A stretch of 64,000 nt of DNA from Phorcus lineatus (GCA_921293015.1 OV121086.1:27390254-27454253), one strand, 5' to 3'; numbered from the stretch's first letter, positions 25,362 through 37,091 are shown. Notes: generated by a model from the letters alone, not told the origin. Numbers and translations: made by a program.

Positions 25362-25481
25362 TTCTATCAATTTTATATTCACCATGCACGGCCATTCTAT
25401 CATTTCTATAGTAACCATGCACGGCAATTCTATCAGTTCTATATTCACATTACCTGGCCATTCCATCAGTTCTATATTTAC
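25362..25481. repeat. About 33-bp minisatellite, left block
   Basis: Roughly four units of the form 'ggccattctatcagttctat' followed by 'attcaccatgcac'. Related units reappear at 25745-25800 after an interruption. Confidence 0.75.
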
Positions 25482-25744
25482 CTGGTCTTCAGACCACTTG
25501 TCTTTAAATTGCCCCAGTCTCTACCGCTGGCTAATTCAAACCTCGCCGCCAACCATTTAAAATTCATCTTTTGAGCGCAGCGCCCCAGACTTTGTGACAA
25601 GCACAGAAAAGTTGGGGAAATGCGGCAAGGCCTATCTTGGCAAGTCATTGGGGCCGGCGTCAGAATAGGCCATGCGTGGGAAGATGTATTCACAAAGGCC
25701 ATTATATATGTTTTATGTTCGCCTTTGCAATTTTATCGATTGAA
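25482..25744. other. GC-richer insertion splitting a minisatellite
   Basis: About 260 bp with visibly higher G+C lies between related minisatellite units. A minus-strand frame (25478-25702) covers most of it without a recognisable domain. It may be a short non-autonomous element. No clean terminal repeats or target duplication were found. Confidence 0.4.
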
Positions 25745-25800
25745 TATTCTCCTTGGTCATTCGATCAGTTCTTTATTCACCTCGGCTATTCTATCAGTAA
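25745..25800. repeat. About 33-bp minisatellite, right block
   Basis: Two units ('ggtcattcgatcagttcttt' and 'ggctattctatcagt') match the block at 25362-25481. Confidence 0.65.
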
Positions 25801-26559
25801 TACTTGATTATATGATCCTTCTATTTCATCAGTGAGTCTGAGCTACAACAATGTGGTTCTTTTGTCTCCAAACTCATCACGAAGATCAGTTAAGCTTATG
25901 ATTTATATACCAAATTCCCATTTAGATTCATTTTTGTGTTTTAAAAATCTCAAGTTTATGATCACTTTCAAGTTATCATTTACCATATCTATTTCAGGAG
26001 CAATTCTTTTGTACAGATTTTACTTTATTGTGAATGATGAAGTTTGCATTCACTACCATTTTTAGTGATGGTGCAATATGCCTTGACCGAATTTGAATGT
26101 TAGTCATTGCTGCAAAATTATATCAAACGGAGTGCAAAAGTCGAACATCGTTTAAGGACAGATATATACCAACAGCCCCCGACCCTCCGCCCCCTCTTAA
26201 TTTTCCTCGTGCGTCACTCGCCCTCAGTTCAATTGAGAGTTTTGTTTGCTTTTGAATGATGGCTCATCGAAGACATTTGAGACGATCTATCTGATGTCTT
26301 TGGTCACATGGTGCCATGTGACTCATTGGCACTCGGTGATGTCGGTCAACAAATAAATATATTGTCTTAAAGGAATAATTATTAGCGTACAACGAACTCT
26401 TCTTCCAGTTCTTATTTCATAAACATGGCTTCAGTGTTTGATGAATTATATAAAAATTCTGATTATGTGACATGTCGACAATTTCTACATTGCAGTGTGG
26501 GGAAAAGTAACAAAAAGTAAAAAATAAAAGTATAAATGAGAAAACTGACTCTCTCCTCC
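25801..26559. other. Unassigned intergenic stretch
   Basis: No gene or repeat recognised. Confidence 0.5.
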
Positions 26560-27275
26560 TTATGACGATGATTATGATGATTGTTAAGATGATGAAGATG
26601 GTGATGATTATTATATGGTGATTGTTATGATGATGAAGATGGTGATGATTATTACATGATGATTGTTATGATAGTGAAGATGGTGATGACTATTATATGA
26701 TGATTGCTATGATGATGAAGATGGTGATGATTATTACATAGTGATTGTTATGATGATGAAGATGGTGATGATTATTATTTGGTGATTGTTATGATGATTA
26801 TTATGATGATGAAGATGGTGATAATTGTTTTATTTTGATTGTTATGATGATGATGAAGATGCTGATTATGATTATTGTTATGGTGATTATGATGATTGTT
26901 ATGGTGATTATGATGATTGTTAAGATGATGAAGATGGTGATGATTATTACATGATGATTGTTATGATGATGAAGATGGTGATGATTATTATTTGGTGATT
27001 GTTATGATGATTATTATGATGATGAAGATGGTGATAATTGTTTTATTTTGATTGTTATGATGATGATGAAGATGCTGATTATGATTATTGTTATGGTGAT
27101 TATGATGATTGTTATGGTGATTATGATGATTGTTATGGTGATGAAGATGGTGATGATTATTATATGGTGATTGTTATGATGATGAAGATGGTGATGATTA
27201 TTATTATATGATGTTTGATATAATGAGGAAGATGGTGATGATTATTATATTGTGATTGTTATAGTGATGGCGTTA
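26560..27275. repeat. 41-bp minisatellite with internal 213-bp duplication
   Basis: Units resemble 'gattgttatgatgatgaaga' plus 'tggtgatgattattacatgat'. The 'gaagatgg' phase recurs at 26594, 26635, 26676, 26717 and 26758, exactly 41 bp each time. A larger block is duplicated with a 213-bp offset: 'ggtgataattgttttatttt' starts at 26817 and again at 27030. The repeat probably grew from TGA-type triplets, but 41 is not a multiple of three, so it carries no constant reading frame. Confidence 0.95.
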
Positions 27276-29413
27276 GTTGTTTTTTTCACTTTGGTTGTTC
27301 GTTGTGTTGGCAGATGTAATTATTCTGACAATAATTTACCCATCAGTATAGTCATAATGGTTAAGTACGTTCTAAATCAACCACTGACGTCATAAACTCC
27401 AAGGTCAATTTAGTTTGTCTCTCAGATTTCGATCAGGCACTTAAAGCTACATGTATGACGTCATATATAGTGTGTGGACTGAGTTTGTAGCGATACAGTC
27501 TTATCGACTAGTTCAACCGCAATGTTGCCATTTATCTGACTCCATCAATACACTGTGCGGATATGGTTTAAAGTTTTAAAAAAATGAACTTAAGTATTTT
27601 ATCAAGTCTCTGATTTTATTGGGTTTTTTTTGGACAGTATTAAAGAAAGTGGTGTCTATTTGTGATTGCTCTATATTTGCATGTCCGTGGAACGAGTTAT
27701 ATCTGAAGTACATGACTGTACGTGTATTCTGAACTACGTGTATTCTGAACTACCACAATATCAGTATAATTACGTCAGAGTTCTTAAAGAACAATTTTTA
27801 TTTTTCCTTCTCGAATCAAATAAACTTTAGTAATAGATAGATTTGAAGGAATAGTCGGGAAATGTTGTGACTGCCCGGCCGGCTTCATATTATGTCATGT
27901 TGTCTTCATGTGCCTGAACAATGAATCCCAAACCACTCCAAGGCAAACATGATAATACTTTTAAAATCATCGCAAATTTCATTAACCGTCGGTCATCTCT
28001 AACTAGGTTACACACTCAGTGTCCTCAAGACAAATTCCTTCCCCTTGATCGATTTTAATTTGAAATCGCAAAAATCGCGAATGTAAAATTACTTCTGATC
28101 AGCCATATCATTTTTTAGAATTAATTTTCAAAGTAAATCAAAATCCCCATCAGATTCAGTTACCATCGAGTCAAATCTAACCAGGTTACAGACGTACAAT
28201 CAATGTCCTCAACAACCGCTGCAAGCCAATTTCCCTTCATCAGTGTTCCTGCTTCGAGACCGACAATGAAACGATTTGATTAGTGTATTGTGAAAGGAAC
28301 CTTTCCGTACTCGCCTCCCAATGACCCGCAGTAGTTCTTTGCTTGACGATCCCCACTCAGTGGCCAAAAATCAATAATGAATATGTTCTGAATCCTCTCG
28401 TGAATCAAAACCTTGCTGATCGCTTCCGAGCACAGGCAAATGTGATTTAGTGCAGTTTCTTGAGAGTGTTACATATCCAAAGACGTCACCGTTCACAGAA
28501 CGTTTCCGCTGAATGGGCACTATGACATAGACATACGAATATGTAGTCTTACAATAAGACTCTGAAATGATTGAATGATTGAAATTTGGTCAATAAATCG
28601 AAAATTTGAAACATATTTATAAAATGGAAAGAAGTCTGAAATTGCTTCATTTAAAGATCAAGTTTTGAGTCTACTTATAGACTTCCCTAGGCTTTTATTT
28701 TATTTTATGGTCTGGCTGACAGACTACCGAGATTCTACAGTGTAACAAAATCTTCTCCCGTTGGTAGGTTGGGTTTCACCGATGTTGTAACACTTATTAC
28801 CAGGATGTTCCAACCGGATTTGTTCCGAAGAGGAGTAAGCGTGATGTAGCAAAAATCCTTGACATTGAAGCACAGCCAATGTCCTCGTCATATTTTCGAC
28901 ATATAAATGTATGAATATATACAATGTTAAAATCTACTCTTAAAGGAGCAGAAGCATGTTTTATTCAAATATTTATTTCTTTAATTTTTTTCATTTTAAC
29001 ATTAGTTTATTCAAAATTTATAATCGTCAGAGGCTAAAAACATCTATTTTCTCAATCTGATCATCACATAGTCATCGAACAAATAATCAAGTATCAAGCC
29101 GAAAACGATGGCGGCCATTTTTGTGTGACACCTGTTAGTCACTTTAGGTAGGTAAACGAATCCTAAAAAAGATTAACCAATCATGGTAAGTTCGTTTTAA
29201 ACGGCTTCTTTTTATTAAATTTTTTTTGTTTACTTAAGATAACTTTATCTGTCTAAAAAACACGTGCTGCTGTCTCTTCATGGGCTGTGATTTATAAATG
29301 TCGTCTTTGTTCTGTCATGCTTTCGAAGAAGAACATATGTTTCTTTATTACCCATATGGTTATTCATAAGCAGTGACATATTTTCAATCTGAGCACATGT
29401 GCACATATCACTT
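27276..29413. other. Unassigned stretch with two CREs and a weak duplication
   Basis: TGACGTCA occurs at 27385-27392 and 27456-27463, the latter next to a TATATA. A weak repeat of about 170 bp is suggested by 'taacNaggttacaNac...caNtgtcctcaa' near 28001 and 28176. A YY1-like 'gatggcggccat' lies at about 29107. No gene could be assigned. Confidence 0.4.
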
Positions 29414-29494
29414 TTGCCTAGCAACGATTGTCTAAGCGCGATGTCCCGTAAATCGTCGCCTGCGACGTAATAAAAACATTGTTCGTGACGTCAC
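29414..29494. promoter_or_regulatory. Candidate regulatory patch: X-box and CRE
   Basis: TTGCCTAGCAAC at 29414-29425 is an RFX-like X-box on the minus strand (GTTGCTAGGCAA). A palindromic CRE, GTGACGTCAC, lies at 29485-29494. The sequence between has several CG dinucleotides in an otherwise CG-poor setting. This combination is typical of animal promoters, but no exon was recognised beside it. Confidence 0.35.
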
Positions 29495-29540
29495 TGCAGG
29501 AGGGAAGGAGGCCGTTTTCTGAAATGGAATAGAATCAGTT

Positions 29541-29698
29541 ATAAAGAAATTATTATCCTCGGAGGTGTGTCATATGACTTTTACGAAACTCCTGCGAATT
29601 TCTGTATAACCCTCGCTATCGCTCGGGTAATAAATTTTTTTTCACTCGGTTCGTAAAAGTCATATGACACACTTCCTCGGGTAATAATCTCTATTTAT
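29541..29698. mobile_element. Fold-back MITE with 23-bp perfect core arms
   Basis: The arms at 29565-29587 and 29650-29672 are perfect reverse complements; imperfect pairing extends outward to about 29541 and 29698. The core of each arm contains the palindrome 'gtcatatgac'. The centre ('accctcgctatcgctcgggt') is shared with the elements at 12565-12695 and 41891-42299. There is no coding capacity. It is a non-autonomous hairpin element. Confidence 0.85.
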
Positions 29699-30409
29699 CC
29701 AATAGTCTTAGTAAACATAATTTGTTCTCAGTTATCTATATTATTCATTTTACGAAGTAAATAAACAACAGATTAATTTTAGTAACATGCCTTTGACGAG
29801 TTGTTTGAACATGTACGAATATACGACAATGAAAGAAATATTTTATTATATCGTTTATTTGTAACGATTCGTACCCGTTGTCACGTTACACGAAACATCA
29901 ATTACTTCTAATGTTCCTTCCTAATTTGATTCTGGTATGCTCATGAGCTTTGTATCAAACACCTGATTTAGTTTCAAAGATTGCATTGATGAAATGAATT
30001 AGTACATGTAGATAAATTTTGAAATCATTATTATAGCAACTTATTTAAAGGATATAAGTTATAAATATTGACAGATTATCATTACGCTGATATTGATACA
30101 AAAATGCTTTATATCTTGGTAAAGATGGTCCCGTTAATTTGAAATTATGAAGACGCCCTCTTTCACTGAAAAAAAATTGATGTGAAATATTATCTATATA
30201 AAAATTCTCTATCAATGTAATTAATGACCTTTGAGTTTCTGTGAAAATCATGTAAGAGATAGCTGGACATATGCACTAATAAACATTTATACACCAACAA
30301 TGGAAAAAAGATGTATGAAAACTTAGACATTAAGACAAATTAAATGTTTTGAATTAATTAAATTTTTACCTAGTGAACTATAATCAGAGAGGTAAATACA
30401 TCTCTGTCT
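29699..30409. other. Unassigned intergenic stretch
   Basis: No gene or repeat recognised. Confidence 0.5.
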
Positions 30410-30472
30410 CACTGTGTTCACTGTGTTCACTGTGTTCACTGCGTTCACTGTGTTCATTGTGTTCATTGTGTT
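30410..30472. repeat. 9-bp tandem repeat, seven copies
   Basis: CACTGTGTT repeated with single-base variants (CACTGCGTT, CATTGTGTT). Confidence 0.95.
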
Positions 30473-32147
30473 GTACATTTGTTTCGATAACATCCGTAGG
30501 ATCCATTCTTAGTCAAGGTTGTTTTAATTGATTTATTCAGGAGGTGGGTTACCGGATTTTCCGTCCATGCAGGGAGTGGGGAAAGTACATCGGTTCCTGG
30601 GAAATCTTATTGGAGTGGAATTTGATATAAAGGGATAGATTTATAAAATTACTTCTGATATACGCCTAAATCAAATATTAAAATTCCTTTTGGTTTATCG
30701 TGGAATTTGAGAATCACAACTCGTCCTTAATAAAGTGGTATCGAAAAATTGGATATTCAGCGATTCCTTTTAATCAAACTTTCTGTTTCTCTTGAAGAAT
30801 GTTTTGTAATTGTGTTTTGATTTTGTTCATTTAGATACGTCGTTTTGTTTGATAGTTACTTTGATTATACAGTTATCATACAGTATACAGTATACATAGC
30901 TGTACGAAATATGTATAATCAAACATCAACTGTCCCAACACTATTTTTATCTTTAAAGAATTTTTATTTTGAGAAAAAAAATATTATGAAGTCAGTTCGG
31001 TAAGCAACTTAAATTATCTTATTTGCTGATTTTGAAAGATAAAATTATATGATCATGATTAATGAAGCCCTCTTGACAATTTATGATGAACAAGATATAT
31101 CTTACTGCAAGTTCACTTTGTCGACGTCATATTTGCAAATAGTCCTTTAATTATTTACATACAGATGTAGTCTTTAATGTATAATATGATATAGTCTTTG
31201 AAGAGCGTTTAAAAGTGATGTTCATAAGAAAGATGAGATTTTCTGGATAACAACTTCGTAATTGTGAATTTCACGATGAGTTTGTCTTACCAATGATAAA
31301 GCCTAGCTATCGACAAAACGCATTGACTATAGCCAAAATTTAGTAAATACCCAAACAATATTTTTGGACTGAAAATATCAATATCTCAAAGACCCCTTTT
31401 CATCTGTCATCAAAGACCCTATACCCGTTTTTACGGATAACTGAGAGATTTCAAGACACGGAGTATTTACTAAGTACATCTAGAATGTCTCCAAAGAAAA
31501 CACCAATGTGACAGAACTATTTGGCCTTTTTTACCACTCCTAGAATTAATTGCCTCTTTGAAAGGGATTGGTGTCACGTGATGACATACACGGATATCGC
31601 ATGACCTGACATTATCTTCGCAGCCCATTCAAATGCTCAGGGAGGTTAGTATAACCTTTGGAAACTCAACTTAAAATATCTTAAGATAAATGAATTTTCC
31701 GAGAAAAAAGATTGATAAAAACGATGAGAGGACTATGTGACAATAATTGGTTATGACAAGAATGCTATTCATAGTTGGTTGAACACACTTAGTCTTTAAG
31801 CGTCATACGTTTACCATTCAAAGGGGTAAGAAGATGACGTCATGAAAATTAAAAATATACAACTCATCGCAACACTATTTTTTAATCAATAATGGAGTTT
31901 TATACGAATGTTGCAAGTTCGGTCAAGCTCTACTACCTCCAATGATTGAAAGGCGTTCACATAATGTATGTCTACGTTAAGTTTCGCTCGATACGTGATA
32001 TTAGGACTATGGATAAGCGTGTGGAGAAACTCTATTCTCTACCCTCTATTTTGTATAATTTTAATTAGGAAATTTTTAGCAGAAAGAAAAGAAACAAAAA
32101 TGTGAGACAGGTATTTAATTTTTGGAATACCATCAGTGTCTTACCTA
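30473..32147. other. Unassigned intergenic stretch
   Basis: No gene or repeat recognised. A CRE-like TGACGTCA occurs near 31835. Confidence 0.5.
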
Positions 32148-32262
32148 AATAATATAATTTATAATATTTCAATAATATAATTTATAATATTTCAATAATA
32201 TAATTTATAATATTTCAATAATATGATTTATAATATTTCAATAATATAATATATAATATTTC
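32148..32262. repeat. 23-bp tandem repeat, five copies
   Basis: The unit is 'aataatataatttataata' followed by 'tttc'. The first three copies are identical; the last two carry single changes. Confidence 0.95.
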
Positions 32263-33980
32263 AACCCTTAAATCATCCCATCACTTTCAGAAAGGATGAA
32301 CAATGTCTTTTCTTATTTCCCTTCAAAATTTTTATTTTAAAAGTTATGTGTTTTACTTTTCTAGATTGAATGTAAATCTATGGGGCTCATAAACCTGTGT
32401 TTAACTATCTAACCTAAACTGGTTAAGGTCAACAACAATGAACACGGGTATCAGATGAATTGATTCTTAATGGGATGAACCCAAAAAACATAAGATTGTT
32501 ATCAGGGGCGTCAAAAAAACGTTTCAAGGTGTAACATTCATAAATATATTGTGATGAACACGTAAACTTAGTTTAACATTTCCTTTATCGGGTTCAGATC
32601 CATTGAAGATCTTCAGAGAGTTCAAATATGTTTGAAATTTGCAATACGAGATATCTATGTCAAAATGATATAGCCTTACAATAACTATCCAACTTTAATT
32701 CAATTACAATGGTCTATTATTCAGTTGTAAAATACATTTCTTGAGGGTCGAAATGAGAAGAGAATAACCAAAGTCAAAATGTCGAAGTCAAAATGGTATA
32801 GGAGGTAAAGCGAATGAAGTGGTAAAGTCATTTGCATTCATCACTCAAGCTGGTCAAGTGTATTTATTCAAGCTTTTTGTCAATTATAGTAAATATAGTA
32901 TTTATTATGATTACACTTCCAGTAACTTGTGAAATTCTGAAAATCGTATTTTCACAAATTAATCATACGTATATTATTTCTCGTCCATATGAAAGAAATT
33001 TTAATATAATTGGAAAATTACATTAGAAAGTTGGGAAATAGAGTATTATCATAGTATTTATGGTGTTCACACGCAAGTAAAATTTGGTATTCATTTTCCA
33101 GATCTTAATTTCATAGGTGACATGTTCTTATAGAATTACCGGGACTTTGTTGTAACCAATATATAGTACATAAAACTCCTGTGACAAAATATAAAAAAAA
33201 AAATTTTTTTAGTAAAAGTGACAAAAGCTCTATTGATAAAAAGGAATAGCAAAACAAGTAACGTTTTTAAACGTTTAGGTCGTCCGAAATAAATTTCCTG
33301 TCACGCTTGTTTGTTTGTTGAAATTAGCTATCAAAATGTCATTTGTCAAACGTTTTCCCTGTACTTATTAAAGGATAAGTGATAAGCTGCATGTGAATTG
33401 TTTTAAAATATCACAGTCTTTGAATTCGGGGTATAGGCTTCAGGGTGGTTTATGGACGTTGCAGGTCGTTCCTAGGAGTTAAAATGAAATTTACAATCTC
33501 TTAGAAATAAAATTTTAAACAGTTCAAAAGCAAGTTCATATTTTAAATTCATCTTTATTTCAAGATCTTGGACACCGACAATCTGGTAAGTCTTTTTAAA
33601 GGAACTAAACATTGGATTGAAGCTTCGTTTTATAACAAATGCTTCCTAAAAATATGTTTGAAAAATTAATCAAGATTGTAAAGATAAATCATGATTATTG
33701 TCATTTTTTAAATTAGTGGTAAAATTAAGTACCTATATAGTTAAACATCGACGAATTTTTAAATGAGAATAAACAACATACTTTGATTGACGTTTAAAGG
33801 ATGAAACCTTTGAGAAGACTTTGAAAAAATAACATTCTACCCGGATACAAGATGCTTGCTTTCGATTTCAAATTCAAGATCAGGATATCTTGGGTGAAGA
33901 ACTCTCGAAAGAGGTCGTAAGCCTAACGTCTTCTCACCTCTAATCGTCTCGCCTTACCTTACCGCACCTCGCCTCACCGT
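32263..33980. other. Unassigned intergenic stretch
   Basis: No gene recognised. From about 33935 the sequence becomes pyrimidine-rich and merges into the satellite. Confidence 0.5.
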
Positions 33981-35300
33981 ACCTAACCTTAACCATAACT
34001 TACCTATCCTAATCTCTCCTTCCTCCCCTCAACTCTACTCTCCTCATTGACCCTAACCTTAACCATAACCTACCTATCCTAATCTCTCCTTCCTCCCCTC
34101 AACTCCACTTTCCTCATTGACCCTAACCTTAACCATAACCTACCTATCCTAATCTCTCCTTCCTCCCCTCAACTCCACTCTCCTCATTGACCCTAACCTT
34201 AACCATAACTTACCTATCCTAATCTCTCCTTCCTCCCCTCAACTCCACTCTCCTCATTGACCCTAACCTTAACCATAACCTACCTATCCTAATCTCTCCT
34301 TCCTCCCCTCAACTCCACTCTCCTCATTGACCCTAACCTTAACCATAACCTACCTATCCTAATCTCTCCTTCCTCCCCTCAACTCCACTCTCCTCATTGA
34401 CCCTAACCTTAACCATAACTTACCTATCCTAATCTCTCCTTCCTCCCCTCAACTCCACTCTCCTCATTGACCCTAACCTTAACCATAACCTACCTATCCT
34501 AATCTCTCCTTCCTCCCCTCAACTCCACTCTCCTCATTGACCCTAACCTTAACCATAACTTACCTATCCTAATCTCTCCTTCCTCCCCTCAACTCCACTC
34601 TCCTCATTGACCCTAACCTTAACCATAACCTACCTATCCTAATCTCTCCTTCCTCCCCTCAACTCCACTTTCCTCATTGACACTAACCTTAACCATAACC
34701 TACCTATCCTAATCTCTCCTTCCTCCCCTCAACTCCACTTTCCTCATTGACCCTAACCTTAACCATAACCTACCTATCCTAATCTCTCCTTCCTCCCCTC
34801 AACTCCACTCTCCTCATTGACCCTAACCTTAACCATAACTTACCTATCCTAATCTCTCCTTCCTCCCCTCAACTCTACTCTCCTCATTGACCCTAACCTT
34901 AACCATAACCTACCTATCCTAATCTCTCCTTCCTCCCCTCAACTCCACTTTCCTCATTGACCCTAACCTTAACCATAACCTACCTATCCTAATCTCTCCT
35001 TCCTCCCCTCAACTCCACTCTCCTCATTGACCCTAACCTTAACCATAACTTACCTATCCTAATCTCTCCTTCCTCCCCTCAACTCTACTTTCCTCATTGA
35101 CCCTAACCTTAACCATAACCTACCTATCCTAATCTCTCCTTCCTCCCCTCAACTCCACTTTCCTCATTGACCCTAACCTTAACCATAACCTACCTATCCT
35201 AATCTCTCCTTCCTCCCCTCAACTCCACTTTCCTCATTGACCCTAACCTTAACCATAACCTACCTATCCTAATCTCTCCTTCCTCCCCTCAACTCTACTC
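33981..35300. repeat. 70-bp satellite, 19 copies
   Basis: Units start every 70 bp without a phase error from 33981 to 35241; the last is cut after 60 bp. The plus strand has a single G per unit, in 'cattga'. On the minus strand each unit contains GGTTATGGTTAAGGTTAGGG, three telomere-like hexamers. Units differ at only a few fixed sites (aacc/aact, ccact/ctact, ctc/ctt), and the pattern of units 1-3 recurs in units 13-15, which suggests a 210-bp higher-order unit. There is no coding potential. Confidence 0.99.
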
Positions 35301-35602
35301 GCCTTACTCGCCTCACTGACCTCACCTTACTTCACCTCACCTTACTTCACCTCACCACACATTACCTCGTCTCACCACACCTAATATCACCTCCCTCGCC
35401 TCACCAAAGCTCACCTTAACTCACCACATCTCACCTTACTCATATCGCCTCACTTTACTTCACAATACCTCACCTCACCTAACATATCCTCATTTCAGCT
35501 TACCTCACCTCGTTTCACCTAACCTCTACTTACCTACCCTAATCTCTCCTCCCCTCCTCTCACCTCTACTCGCCTCGCTCACCTCACCACACCTAACCTC
35601 GT
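35301..35602. repeat. Degenerate CTCACC/CTAACC repeat flanking satellite
   Basis: Short pyrimidine-rich words ('cctcacctta', 'cctcaccaca', 'cctaacctc') repeat irregularly. The same kind of sequence continues at 37100-37260, beyond an inserted element, so the two blocks were probably contiguous. Confidence 0.85.
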
Positions 35603-35799
35603 ATCACCACGGTTATCTTCCACCTGACAGACAGGCAGCTGACAGACAGCCCATCTCGCAGACACTCAGTTGAAGATTAATTAGGTAATCCCCTACAGAG
35701 GTAATGGGACAGTCCACATACATAGCAGAGGGCGACGTCTCATCAGATTAAGGCAAATTAGAGTAAGCTTCGTTAACGAACAGTGAAAACAACATAGGT

Positions 35800-36440
35800 T
35801 TTTCTTTCTTTTTTATTATTTATTAGTTTTTTGTGGTACATGGACATTACAATTACATATATAAACAATACATCGTAAACAAGAAGAACACTATGCACAT
35901 TTGGCAGAAATTGATAACATCGTGCAATACAAGATGTATAACATATTTATAATTCATCCAATTAAAGGCATCAATTTTAGTTTGAATTTAAGAATTTTCC
36001 AAATACACTTGTACAAAGCTATAGTACTACGAAATTAATCTTGGTTAGTCTTTTAAAAGTAAGTGGCGGGTTGACCAAAAAGTCATTGAATTTGTCAATA
36101 ATGTATGTTTTCTTCAAGTAGATGATAAAGAAACCATAAGTCATCTTTTCTTTTTTTTATAATATGACAATCGAAGAAGAGGTGACTTATGGTCTCTTTA
36201 TCTTCCTCGCAAAAGCTGCATTTATTTTCATCTTTAATTTTCATCTAAAGTAAAAGGTCATTTGTTGGGAGAATTCTATGTGGAGTCGAGTATTGAAACC
36301 ATATTGATTTTGAATTTAGAGTAGAAATTATAAAAGACACTTTATTTATTTGATTATAGGTTTTTCTTGTGATCAGAGGATCAAATAATAATCTGTCGTC
36401 TAATCTCACAATTGTTTTCACAGGCTATTTAATTTTCAAA
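35800..36440 (-). pseudogene. LINE C-terminal fragment nested in the transposon
   Basis: On the minus strand the frame reads 'NSKSIWFQYSTPHRILPTN', a stop, then 'KCSFCEEDKETISHLFFDC', the C-x2-C...H-x4-C zinc-binding block found at the C-terminus of many LINE reverse transcriptases. In-frame stops are present before and after it. The 3' end on the minus strand runs into an A-rich tail near 35800. The wording resembles the relic at 60545-60950 more than the young copy at 57702-59219. Confidence 0.75.
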
Positions 36441-37053
36441 TTGAATTTATACTGTGTTTTTATACAATGTTGTTGCTGTTAAATGGCGTCTTCTCACTTT
36501 GATTTGAATGTTAACTAGTGATGTATTCATCTTGGTACTATTTAAATATATGTTTTAATAAACTTCTATACAAGGGAACATGGACTGCATCTCACTACCA
36601 AAATGGCTGGATTGCGCAAAGTGGGGTATCTGCTGTCGGTGAGAGGGGCACCTCAAATTCTTCCGGATGGAAATATCTACACAAGAAACAAGATTCGACA
36701 GAGCTGCACTCACTTGAGGTGATGTTCCACCCTCGGTGATTTTTTTAAGAACAAGGACAGAGCACAACCATGCACCTGATTAAATGTGAGAAGTGCATAA
36801 ATATTGTGAAATGCACTAAAAGGAACTGAAATGTTAATATATGTACATTAAATAAATATGTATGTGAAATGTGTCAAATGTGCTGCTGCATTGAAAGGTG
36901 CTTTATAATGATATTTAAATAAATACTCTTTCTCTTCTTCTTACTCTTTCAAAAACGATGTTTTGTCTTTTATTTGGACTAGTCCATTATTATGAATCGG
37001 TAACAAGTAGTAACCAAGCTGTGCACCAAATCGTAAATGTTGTTGTTTTAGTG
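36441..37053. other. Internal part of the TIR element, unassigned
   Basis: It includes frames at 36518-36739 (plus) and 36555-36767 (minus) with slightly higher G+C than the surroundings and two AATAAA hexamers near 36850-36920. It may be the 3' part of a captured transcript or of the element's own gene. No domain recognised. Confidence 0.35.
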
Positions 37054-37091
37054 CGTCTGTCAGCTGCCTGTCTGTCAGGTGGGAGATTACC

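Larger units (their letters stand above)
35611..37091. mobile_element. DNA transposon with 37-bp TIRs and 8-bp TSD
   Basis: The left end GGTTATCTTCCACCTGACAG and the right end (reverse complement GGTAATCTCCCACCTGACAG) continue as inverted repeats for about 37 bp ('acaggcagctgacagac') with two mismatches. ATCACCAC flanks the element on both sides at 35603-35610 and 37092-37099, consistent with an 8-bp target duplication. That length suits hAT, MULE or P-type elements; I cannot decide which. The interior has no transposase that I recognise and holds a LINE fragment (35800-36440), so the copy is non-autonomous or gutted. The host site is the CTCACC repeat, where 'caccac' words are common, so the target duplication is strong but not beyond doubt. 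Confidence 0.8.

Noticed and set aside
33981-35300. CRISPR-like array
   Set aside because: Contiguous 70-bp tandem units without variable spacers, in an animal genome; it is a satellite.
33981-35300. True telomere
   Set aside because: Only three hexamer-like words per 70-bp unit, two of them variant, and the array is flanked by ordinary sequence on both sides.
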